Positions 35,142 to 41,959 of a stretch of DNA of 64,000 nucleotides are shown one piece after another; position 1 is the stretch's first letter; each line of letters begins with the position of its first letter. The notes under the pieces are model-generated. The model was given only the letters and a program-made list of their open reading frames with translations. It was not told the DNA's origin and did not search any database. Origin of the DNA: Gymnodinialimonas phycosphaerae (GTDB lineage: Bacteria; Pseudomonadota; Alphaproteobacteria; Rhodobacterales; Rhodobacteraceae); the NCBI RefSeq assembly GCF_019195455.1, contig NZ_JAIMBW010000001.1, positions 2,294,001-2,358,000 of the forward strand. The letters are read 5' to 3'. Made by a program: the position numbers and the translations under genes.

Positions 35142-35819
35142 TCAGTCGCCGCGCCCCGTCGCCACGGTCACCAAGGTGCGCCAGGCGATCCAAAGATCAA
35201 GCGCCAGCCCGGCGCGGTCGATATAATCGATATCCGTCAAAGCCTTCGCCCGCGTGGCTTCCAAGCCCACGGCATAGCCGAGCTTGATTTGCGACAGGCC
35301 GCTCATCCCCGGCCGGATCGCGAAACGGCGCCTGTATTCGGGGATCGCGGCAAGAAACTCTTCCGCATGGTGGACGCAATCGGGACGCGGGCCAATCAAG
35401 CTCATCTCGCGGCGCAGGACGTTTATGGCCTGTGGCAACTCGTCCAGCCCCATGCGGCGCAGGATGCCGCCAAGCGGCGTGATGCGATCAACCTCCACCG
35501 GGTCATTGGCCCCCCGCTCCTGCACGCCGCAGGTCATGGTCCTGAACTTGATCGCCAGGAACGGCGTGCACCCTTTTCCCATGCGCCGCTGGCGATACAG
35601 CAGCGGACCGGGGTTAAACATGGGGTTGAGCACCATGAGGATCAGCGCAAGGCATGCCACCGTAGGCAACAGAAGCAGCGCCCCGGCGATGTCGACCACA
35701 GACCGAAGGCGCCAATAGCCCTGCGAGCCGCCCACTTCTGCGGCGTGTTGCATTGCCCCGGCGCGCTTGAGGCGCACCGGCAATGCAACCGAGCGATCGA
35801 AATCCGGAACAATCGTCAT
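35142..35819 (-). CDS. Undecaprenyl-phosphate sugar-1-phosphate transferase (ExoY/WcaJ type)
   Basis: A 225-residue monotopic phosphoglycosyl transferase that starts repeat-unit assembly. It has one hydrophobic hairpin (VDIAGALLLLPTVACLALILMVL), then the catalytic core: GPLLYRQRRMGKGCTPFLAIKFRTM, LRRMGLDELPQAINVLRREMSLIGPRPD and RFAIRPGMSGLSQIKLGYAVG. It lacks the long N-terminal CoA-binding-like region of WcaJ, so ExoY-type. Start at MTIVPDFDRSV behind GGGGAA. It likely supplies the priming step for the polysaccharide exported by the neighbouring Wza-type protein. Confidence 0.93.
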   Translation of the reverse strand: MTIVPDFDRSVALPVRLKRAGAMQHAAEVGGSQGYWRLRSVVDIAGALLLLPTVACLALILMVLNPMFNPGPLLYRQRRMGKGCTPFLAIKFRTMTCGVQERGANDPVEVDRITPLGGILRRMGLDELPQAINVLRREMSLIGPRPDCVHHAEEFLAAIPEYRRRFAIRPGMSGLSQIKLGYAVGLEATRAKALTDIDYIDRAGLALDLWIAWRTLVTVATGRGD

Positions 35820-36065
35820 CTTATTCCCCAGGCCACAACATGACCGACATAGCAGCAAATATCGTTCGGGCGCAAACTGCCGAACTCCTCAAGAATACCT
35901 TTAATCAACGTGATGACATTAAATATTAGGTTAAGCCAAGGGCAAGTCGAGAAGACAATATCACGTCAGGAAGCGCGTTTGCCTTTTCCAATTCCGATCC
36001 TGATCAGGTAACTTTCGCGCACGCGCACCCGGGTCACAGTGGCAAGAGCCTCTCAAAGGATTGAT

Positions 36066-37163
36066 ATGGCAAATGAAAATCGCCATCGCATCGCGATCCT
36101 GGGGTGTGTCGGAGTGCCCGCCCGGTACGGCGGTTTTGAAACCCTTGCCGACAATCTTGCGCGCTTTCATGCCGATACGAACCGACCCGAGGCCTTGAGC
36201 ATCTATTGCAGTCGTCCCGCCTATCCCGATCAGCCCGAGGTCTTTGGCAAGGCCAAGCTGCGATACTCGCGATTCCGTGCCAACGGTGCCTCCAGCGTCG
36301 TCTATGATGCCGCCACGCTGCGCGATGCGATCAGATGCGGCACGGATGTGGCCCTGATGTTGGGCGTATCGGGGGCCGTCGCCCTTCCCGTCCTTGCCCG
36401 CCAAGGCACGCGGATCATCACGCACGTCGACGGGCTGGAATGGCGGCGCGGCAAGTGGTCCCGACCCGCACGCGCCTTTTTGCGCTGGTCCGAAGGTCTG
36501 GCCGTGCGCCATTCGGACGCCGTTATCGCCGACAGTTCCGCCATCGCCGACCATCTGCGGCACGACTACGGGGTCGAGGCCGAGGTCATTGCCTATGGCG
36601 GCGACCATGCCTCTGCCGCGCCGCAGCCGCCCTCTGCCGCGCCGCCGGACCTGCCTGAGGGCTACGCCCTGGCGCTGTGCCGGATCGAGCCCGAGAACAA
36701 CGTGGACATGATCCTTGCCGCTTTCACGGATGCCGCCAAGCCGTTGGTTTTCGTCGGAAATTGGGGCGACAACGCCTATGGGCGGGCATTGAAGGCCCGC
36801 TTCCGCAACGTGCCGCACTTGCAGCTACTGGACTCGATCTACGCCCCCGGCCCTCTTTTTGCACTCCGGCAAGGGGCCAGCGCCTACATCCACGGCCATT
36901 CCGCCGGGGGCACCAACCCAGCGCTGGTCGAGATGATGCACATCGGCCACCCGATCTTCGCGTTTGACTGCGTTTTCAATCGGCTCGCCACACAAGACGC
37001 CGCCCGGTACTTCACCGACACGGCAAGCCTTGTTGCCGCGCTGTCCACACCGATGACGGCTGAGCAGGGCACCGCGCTACAGCGCATCGCGCAGCGCGAT
37101 TACACCTGGGCGAAGGTCGGCGCGCAGTATTTCGACCTGTTCGACCGCCTGGCCGCGCGCTGA
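36066..37163 (+). CDS. Glycosyltransferase with DUF1972 N-domain (GT4-like)
   Basis: A 365-residue GT-B glycosyltransferase. The N-terminal DUF1972 domain opens RIAILGCVGVPARYGGFETLADNLARFH, with HVDGLEWRRGKWSRPARAFLRWSEGLAV and ADSSAIADHLRHDYGVEAEVIAYGGDH, and the C-domain carries AYIHGHSAGGTNPALVEMMHIGHPIFAFDC, equivalent to the donor-binding E-x7-E region of GT4. Such enzymes are often annotated as rhamnosyltransferases. It begins at MANENRHR. It is divergent from the sugar transferase over a 245-base AT-rich gap that probably holds both promoters. Confidence 0.9.
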   Translation: MANENRHRIAILGCVGVPARYGGFETLADNLARFHADTNRPEALSIYCSRPAYPDQPEVFGKAKLRYSRFRANGASSVVYDAATLRDAIRCGTDVALMLGVSGAVALPVLARQGTRIITHVDGLEWRRGKWSRPARAFLRWSEGLAVRHSDAVIADSSAIADHLRHDYGVEAEVIAYGGDHASAAPQPPSAAPPDLPEGYALALCRIEPENNVDMILAAFTDAAKPLVFVGNWGDNAYGRALKARFRNVPHLQLLDSIYAPGPLFALRQGASAYIHGHSAGGTNPALVEMMHIGHPIFAFDCVFNRLATQDAARYFTDTASLVAALSTPMTAEQGTALQRIAQRDYTWAKVGAQYFDLFDRLAAR

Positions 37164-37181
37164 CCGCTTGGGGCCTGCCGT

Positions 37182-37418
37182 TCAGAAATCGAAGATATCA
37201 TCCAGAAAGGACCCGCGCTTCTTGCGGCGGGGGGCGCGTTCTTCTGCGTACCCCTCCTGGGCGGGCGCGGCAGGGGCCGCCGCCGGGACCGAGCGTTCGA
37301 TGATCTTGTCGAGTTCTCCGCGATCAAGCCAAACACCGCGACAGGTGGGGCAATAATCAATCTCCACCCCTTGGCGGTCAGACATCACGAGGGTGGTTCC
37401 ATCGACTGGGCATTGCAT
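37182..37418 (-). CDS. zf-TFIIB domain protein
   Basis: A 78-residue protein with a TFIIB-type zinc ribbon: MQCPVDGTTLVMSDRQGVEIDYCPTCRGVWLDRGELDKIIER (Cys-x-x-Asp and CPTC, then the diagnostic WLDRGELDKI). The second half is a Pro/Ala spacer and a basic stretch RRKKRGSFLDDIFDF. Function is unknown beyond zinc binding; proteins of this kind are frequent single-gene units in bacteria. Confidence 0.88.
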   Translation of the reverse strand: MQCPVDGTTLVMSDRQGVEIDYCPTCRGVWLDRGELDKIIERSVPAAAPAAPAQEGYAEERAPRRKKRGSFLDDIFDF

Positions 37419-37496
37419 GGGCGCTCTCCGTTTGGGTCAATCGGTGCCGTCCTTTGACATGTAAGCGGCGCGCGGCCCTTCTCAAGATCTGGTCGC

Positions 37497-37811
37497 TCAA
37501 TCCGCCCCGTTGACCGCGGCATCGATCTGTTGTGCGATCTGGGCCGACCACTCCCCGATGATCGGCAAGAACTCGATCTGGCTCAGCGCCCAGATGATCA
37601 CCGACAATAGCACCGTCGCGCCGATCACGGTGCCAAGCCCCGCGGCCATACCGACCGCGAAGCGGAAGAACAGGATCCGCGGGACGGATTGGTAGATCAC
37701 GAACATCCGGTGTCGGCGCAGGAACGAAAGTTCCTCTCGCAGGGCGCGCACCTCGGCCTCCAGACCGGGCGTGTCCGTCGCACGAGGCGGAGTTTGATCG
37801 GGCTCAGGCAT
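37497..37811 (-). CDS. DUF5665-like two-TM membrane protein
   Basis: A 104-residue protein: a cytosolic N-terminal coiled helix (LEAEVRALREELSFLRRHRMFVIYQS) followed by FFRFAVGMAAGLGTVIGATVLLSVIIWALSQIEFLPIIGEW, one or two TM spans, and a short polar tail. This order (helix, FxxG-rich TM, FLPIIGEW) matches proteins I recall as DUF5665. No activity is known. The start is the ATG of MPEPDQTPP; longer frames upstream are not credible. Confidence 0.75.
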   Translation of the reverse strand: MPEPDQTPPRATDTPGLEAEVRALREELSFLRRHRMFVIYQSVPRILFFRFAVGMAAGLGTVIGATVLLSVIIWALSQIEFLPIIGEWSAQIAQQIDAAVNGAD

Positions 37812-37957
37812 CGCCACCTCTCTCAGTTTGGTCTCTGTCAGTTCAATTGGCCGCGCAAGCGCAGCGTGCCCCCCGCGCATACCCAGTCGCGGGTGGCGTG
37901 AAAAGCCTTTCCCCCTGTCGGGCATGGAATTGCAGTCTTCCCACGGGCCGACATGGC

Positions 37958-38416
37958 CTATGCCAGGTAGGATCGCATCGCCTGATAAATCACCGCCGTG
38001 GCCGCATTGGCAAGGTTCAGGGACCGGATATGGGGCGAGCGCATCGGCAGGCGAAACGTGCGTTTGGCGCGACCGGTCAAGACCTCGGGCGGCAGGCCCT
38101 TGGTCTCTTTCCCGAAGATCAGATAGGCGTCAGGCGGATAGGCGGGCTCGTAGACCGAGCCGCCTTCCCCATCGTTCTCAAACAGGAAAAGCTGGTCGTC
38201 ACGGGGGGCACGATCAGCCATGAACGCCTGCCACGACTGATACTCGGTCAACCGCACGTACTTCCAGTAATCAAGCCCTGCCCGCCGCACGGATTTTTCA
38301 CCGATATCAAACCCAAGGGGGTGGATCAGGATCAGTTCCAGATCCAACGCAACGCAGGTGCGCCCAATGGTGCCGGTGTTGCCGGGGATCTCGGGGTGGA
38401 CCAGCACAACCTTCAT
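37958..38416 (-). CDS. trmL: tRNA (cytidine(34)-2'-O)-methyltransferase
   Basis: A 152-residue SPOUT methyltransferase modifying the wobble base of tRNA-Leu. Conserved features are VVLVHPEIPGNTGTIGRTCVALDLELILIHPLGF, LFLFENDGEGG, YLIFGKETKGLP and the SAM-knot RLPMRSPHIRSLNLANAATAVIYQAMR. Length is normal (about 150-160). MKVVLVHP is the conserved start. Its neighbour upstream on the same strand ends 34 bases before, so the two may be co-transcribed. Confidence 0.95.
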   Translation of the reverse strand: MKVVLVHPEIPGNTGTIGRTCVALDLELILIHPLGFDIGEKSVRRAGLDYWKYVRLTEYQSWQAFMADRAPRDDQLFLFENDGEGGSVYEPAYPPDAYLIFGKETKGLPPEVLTGRAKRTFRLPMRSPHIRSLNLANAATAVIYQAMRSYLA

Positions 38417-38450
38417 GTTTGCGTCCCGCATCCCGGGGCGCACCGTGTCG

Positions 38451-39287
38451 TCAGGCATGGGGTCGATCACGCCCGGCGATGCCGTTCCAGCGGCCCACAC
38501 CCAGCTTCGCCGCCCGCGCATGGCGCGCCAGTTGCGCTTGCACGGCATTGCGCCAGGGCCCTTCAAGGCGGGTCGCGGCGAACTTGTCAGCCCATTCGAG
38601 GATCTCTTCCGCGTCATTGGGGCGCTGGCGCAAAGCGCCTTCGATCAGCGTCTGGATCGAGCCTGCGGGCGTATACCAACGGTCTTGCATATCGCGAAGA
38701 CGCCCCGGCAAGACCTTCCCAAGGCCGCGCAGCAGGCCGTTGTCGGCAAAACGCTGGATCAGCTGCCCCATCTCGTTGCGGCTATAGGCAATCAGCGGTG
38801 GAAAGGTGTCCAGAAACAGGGGGCCCGTCTCGTCCATGGCGAACCGTTCGATCTGCGCGTGAAGGCCCACCCGCTCGGGGCGTTGCGCGACGCGGCGCCA
38901 GAACTCGGCCACATCGGTGGCGACCCGGTCCAACAGGCCAATGGCCGCCTTGGGGCCCGCCTTCCGGATCAGGGGCACCAGCATCATGTCGTCGGGAACC
39001 GCCTTTTGCACAATTACCGGGCGCTGCATGCCTGCCTCGTCGATCAGACGCAGGTGCGTTTCCGGGACGCGCATACCGGCAAGCTGAAGGCAATCGACAT
39101 AGGCATCGTGACGGCGCGCCAGAAGCTCTTGCACTTCGGGATCACGTCCGCCGCGATAGGCGGTCACGAGATAGCCTTCCAGCGGGCCAGAGCGCGGGCG
39201 CAGGGGCACGCCGAAGTAGCGCTTCTCATGGGGGACGACCGTGCCATCGGCCAAAGTCGCGCGAATGTTGCGTGACAGATCAATCAT
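38451..39287 (-). CDS. Conserved cytoplasmic protein of unknown function
   Basis: A 278-residue soluble protein without signal or TM segments. Recognisable stretches are LVTAYRGGRDPEVQELLARRHDAYVDCLQLAGMRVPETHLRLIDEAG, PVIVQKAVPDDMMLVPLIRKAG, QIERFAMDETGPLFLDTFPPLIAY and MQDRWYTPAGSIQTLIEGALRQRP. The order (substrate-like loop, VQKAVP, then DETGPLFLDTFPP) is reminiscent of a degenerate kinase fold, with DETGPLFLDTFPP in the position of the DFG region, but this is conjecture. It may be one of the recent DUFs. It precedes trmL in the same direction. Confidence 0.7.
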   Translation of the reverse strand: MIDLSRNIRATLADGTVVPHEKRYFGVPLRPRSGPLEGYLVTAYRGGRDPEVQELLARRHDAYVDCLQLAGMRVPETHLRLIDEAGMQRPVIVQKAVPDDMMLVPLIRKAGPKAAIGLLDRVATDVAEFWRRVAQRPERVGLHAQIERFAMDETGPLFLDTFPPLIAYSRNEMGQLIQRFADNGLLRGLGKVLPGRLRDMQDRWYTPAGSIQTLIEGALRQRPNDAEEILEWADKFAATRLEGPWRNAVQAQLARHARAAKLGVGRWNGIAGRDRPHA

Positions 39288-39463
39288 GGGGCACCCGCAC
39301 TGTGGGTACGGCATTAAACAAATACTCATTTACTGAACGCACAGTGCCCAAAGCAGCGACCCCCCCGAATCTGTGGCTGGCAGAGCCTGACCATGGCCGC
39401 CCGCGCGCGGCTGCGACAAGGCCGTTAGGGATTTGTTAACTCTATGCGGCCTTTATCGTACTT

Positions 39464-40189
39464 ATGCGTTGCACGGGGGTCACGGTTTTGGGTCTTGGCA
39501 TGGTGGTGGGCCTTTGCGGCGCACCTGCCATCGCGGGCCCGTGGGCGCGTCCGGCGGGCGATGTGTTCCTCTCTTTCCAGATTTCGGCCGAAGAAGCCCC
39601 CTCGGATGTGATGGCCGGCCTGTGGGAGCCTGAAACCTACCTCAGCGCCTACGCCGAAGTCGGGCTGGGTCACAGCCTGACGCTTGGGGTGGACCTTGGC
39701 CAGGGCGAGCTTAGCCGTCAGGTGGTGGGCTTTGTGCGCTATTCGCTCAGCGCGCCGGACGCGACGTGGCAGTTCGCCGTTGATGCTGGCCTTGGCGTGC
39801 GACAATTGGGCGAGGCCGATGCCCATGGGCTTGTACGCCTTGGAGCCTCTCTCGGGCGCGGTTTCGGCGGCGGCGGGGACGCTTGGTACATGCCGATGCG
39901 CCATCAGGGCGGCTGGGTCACGCTGGATCTGGTGGCGCTTTATGATCTGGAGGTCGATGAAACGATCCTGCAAGCCGAGGGCACGCTTGGCTTCAGCCTG
40001 ACGGATCGCGCCTCTCTCGTCTTCTCAATGAAGGCCGAGGATTGGCCGGATTCCGATCCCTTGCTGACCGCCTCGCCGTCGTTCGTATTCCAGATCCGCG
40101 AGGGCACTTCCCTGCGGCTTGGCGCGCGCGGCGCCTTGACGGGAAGCGATGCGGTGGGCATCTCGCTATCGCTTTGGCAGGAATTCTAG
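39464..40189 (+). CDS. Outer-membrane beta-barrel protein, function unknown
   Basis: A 241-residue protein with a signal peptide (residues 1-24, cleavage AIA-GPW). The mature part shows about ten alternating beta strands (YLSAYAEVGLGHSLTLGVDLGQGE, QVVGFVRYSLSAPDATWQFAVDAGLGV, GGWVTLDLVALYDLEVDETILQAEGTLGFSLTD) and ends SLSLWQEF with the C-terminal Phe required by the BAM machine. Size fits a 10-12-strand barrel. No family recognised. Confidence 0.75.
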   Translation: MRCTGVTVLGLGMVVGLCGAPAIAGPWARPAGDVFLSFQISAEEAPSDVMAGLWEPETYLSAYAEVGLGHSLTLGVDLGQGELSRQVVGFVRYSLSAPDATWQFAVDAGLGVRQLGEADAHGLVRLGASLGRGFGGGGDAWYMPMRHQGGWVTLDLVALYDLEVDETILQAEGTLGFSLTDRASLVFSMKAEDWPDSDPLLTASPSFVFQIREGTSLRLGARGALTGSDAVGISLSLWQEF

Positions 40190-40236
40190 GCCTCTGCGAC
40201 CTCGCGCCAGCCGCGATCCCCTGCTAATCTTGCGCC

Positions 40237-40704
40237 ATGACCAACCCGATCCGCCCCACCGATGACGACGCGCGCGCCCTTGCGCGGTCCCTGATCGACG
40301 CGGCCCGCTTCGCCGCCCTGGCCGTACTTGACCCCGCCACAGGGGACCCCATGGTCACCCGCATCGCGCTTGTGCCCGGCCCCGACGGCGTGCCGCTGTC
40401 GCTGATCTCGACCCTCTCGACCCACACCGGGGCGCTGGCCGCCCATCCCGCGTGCTCCCTCCTCATCGGAGAGCCCGGCCCCAAGGGGGACCCCTTGACC
40501 CACCCGCGCCTGACCCTTCAGGCCACCGCGACCGCAGCCGATAAATCCGCCCTGCGCGACCACTACCTGTCGCACTACCCCAAGGCGCAACTCTACTACG
40601 ATTTCACCGACTTCCAGCTGACCCGGTTCACCCCTGATCGGGGCTTTCTGAACGGCGGCTTCGGCAAGGCCTTTCACCTTACCGCCCCGGACTTTGCGAC
40701 GTGA
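40237..40704 (+). CDS. HugZ-like PNPOx-fold protein (haem utilisation family)
   Basis: A 155-residue pyridoxamine-phosphate-oxidase-fold protein. The pattern ARFAALAVLDPATGDPMVTRIALVPGPDGVPLSLISTLSTHTGALAAHPACSLLIGEPGPKGDPLTHPRLTLQATA is typical of HugZ/HutZ family proteins, which bind or degrade haem. The C-terminal haem-binding domain of long HugZ proteins is missing, so this is the short form; flavin or haem binding is uncertain. Confidence 0.85.
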   Translation: MTNPIRPTDDDARALARSLIDAARFAALAVLDPATGDPMVTRIALVPGPDGVPLSLISTLSTHTGALAAHPACSLLIGEPGPKGDPLTHPRLTLQATATAADKSALRDHYLSHYPKAQLYYDFTDFQLTRFTPDRGFLNGGFGKAFHLTAPDFAT

Positions 40705-40774
40705 GGGCCTGATTTCCCATTCCACGGTCGCTTAACCATTAGGCAGCGCCAAAATTCCGTGCCATTCTGACGAT

Positions 40775-41305
40775 ATGACAAGCACCCTCCTCGACCCGTC
40801 GCTGATCGGCATCTGGCTGCTTCCCGGCCAACCTCAGACCTATGAGATCACCGAGGATGGCAGCTATTACATCGCGGAACCCGATGAGACGCTCAGCTTC
40901 AGGGACGGCGGCGCGCAGATGATCTGGGGCGGGCGCACCTACACGCGCGTCATCGGAGAAGGGATGACCCCCGTAGGCACATGGCGCGAGGCTGACACCG
41001 GCGACGGCTGGGATTTCACCGCCGATCACGCCTACACGATCCTCAGTGCCACCGATGAGACCGGCGAGACCTTCACCGGCATCTGGGCCCTGCGCAATGA
41101 CGGCACCAGCCTGTGGACCTGCGAGAAGCAGGCCGATATCGAGACCGTCGGCGCGCATCTGACCTTCATCACCCCCAGCGGGGAGCGGTTAAGCTACGGC
41201 TACACGGTGGACGAAGGTCTGTTGTCGTTGCTTGACCCCGACACCTGGCAAGAGCTGACCCGCTATATCAGCGCCGAACGGATGGTGCGCAGTGCCGCCG
41301 GTTAG
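40775..41305 (+). CDS. Conserved protein of unknown function
   Basis: A 176-residue protein without signal peptide, made largely of beta strands: LIGIWLLPGQPQTYEITEDGSYYIAEPDETLSF, IWGGRTYTRVIGEGMTPVGTWREADTGDGWDFTADHAYTIL, ETFTGIWALRNDGTSLWTCEKQ. Repeated G-x-W motifs (LIGIW, PVGTW, FTGIW) suggest a lipocalin-like or calycin barrel of repeating strands. No named family. It is convergent with the DUF427 gene. Confidence 0.7.
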   Translation: MTSTLLDPSLIGIWLLPGQPQTYEITEDGSYYIAEPDETLSFRDGGAQMIWGGRTYTRVIGEGMTPVGTWREADTGDGWDFTADHAYTILSATDETGETFTGIWALRNDGTSLWTCEKQADIETVGAHLTFITPSGERLSYGYTVDEGLLSLLDPDTWQELTRYISAERMVRSAAG

Positions 41306-41317
41306 GCGACACAGGCG

Positions 41318-41788
41318 TCACCAATGCATCGTCCCCATCGCGCCCTTGATGCGCCCCGTCAGGTTCGGCGTCACCCACCCGCCGTAGAAGTCTCCGGGTT
41401 GTGGCACGACGCGCATCTGCCCCACGTAGGCCGCGTCCAGGGCAGTGGCGAAAAAGGCGATATGGTCGCGCAGGGCCTCGAACCGGGCGGTGGGGGCCGG
41501 ATAGCTCCACGCGGCCTTGCGCGCCCGGCGGCCATTGATCACCAGATCATAGTAGACCGCCCGCCCCTTCCATTCACAAAACGTCTCATGGGTCACTGGA
41601 ACGAGGGCCGAGATCAGGACATCGCCCGGGGGGATGTAGTACGTGGGCGCGTGGTGCGTTTCCAGCACCCGCAGCCCCGCCTCCGTATCGGCGATGGGAA
41701 CCCCCTTGAAGACGGCGCGCAGCCGCTGTGCCACAGGCTCCAACGCGGGCGGGCGCGGGTAAGTCGACACGTTTTCAACGGCGAGCAC
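41318..41788 (-). CDS. DUF427 family protein
   Basis: A 156-residue DUF427 protein. Signature segments are ADTEAGLRVLETHHAPTYYIPPGDV, HETFCEWKGRAVYYDLVINGRRARKAAWSYPAP and the C-terminal AYVGQMRVVPQPGDFYGGWVTP. Function unknown, fold a small beta sandwich. No ATG lies at the homologous start; GTG at 41788 behind GAGGAAGG fits best (VLAVENVSTYPRPP). Confidence 0.9.
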   Translation of the reverse strand: MLAVENVSTYPRPPALEPVAQRLRAVFKGVPIADTEAGLRVLETHHAPTYYIPPGDVLISALVPVTHETFCEWKGRAVYYDLVINGRRARKAAWSYPAPTARFEALRDHIAFFATALDAAYVGQMRVVPQPGDFYGGWVTPNLTGRIKGAMGTMHW

Positions 41789-41876
41789 GGGCAGCCCTTC
41801 CTCAAGCCTTGATCCTGTCGCGCGGTTTATCGCGCCCGCACGGAAAGGAGAAGGCGCGATCGGCAAAAACACCGGA

Positions 41877-41905
41877 CCCCCGGGGTGCCGTCGCATCCCC
41901 GGGGG
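41877..41905 (-). terminator. Strong palindrome with T-run after the beta-helix gene
   Basis: A perfect 9-bp stem CCCCCGGGG / CCCCGGGGG encloses TGCCGTCGCAT. On the minus strand a run of five T follows about ten bases later, so it probably ends the beta-helix transcript 55 bases after its stop. Confidence 0.55.
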
Positions 41906-41959
41906 GCCCCCTTCAACCTTGCACTGTCGCCGCGTACCGCCTGCGCAAGGCGAAGCCCG

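Noticed and set aside
37847..39439. Plus-strand frame of 530 codons across trmL and the next gene
   Set aside because: Antisense to trmL and another supported gene; Arg/Pro/Gly-rich without motif.
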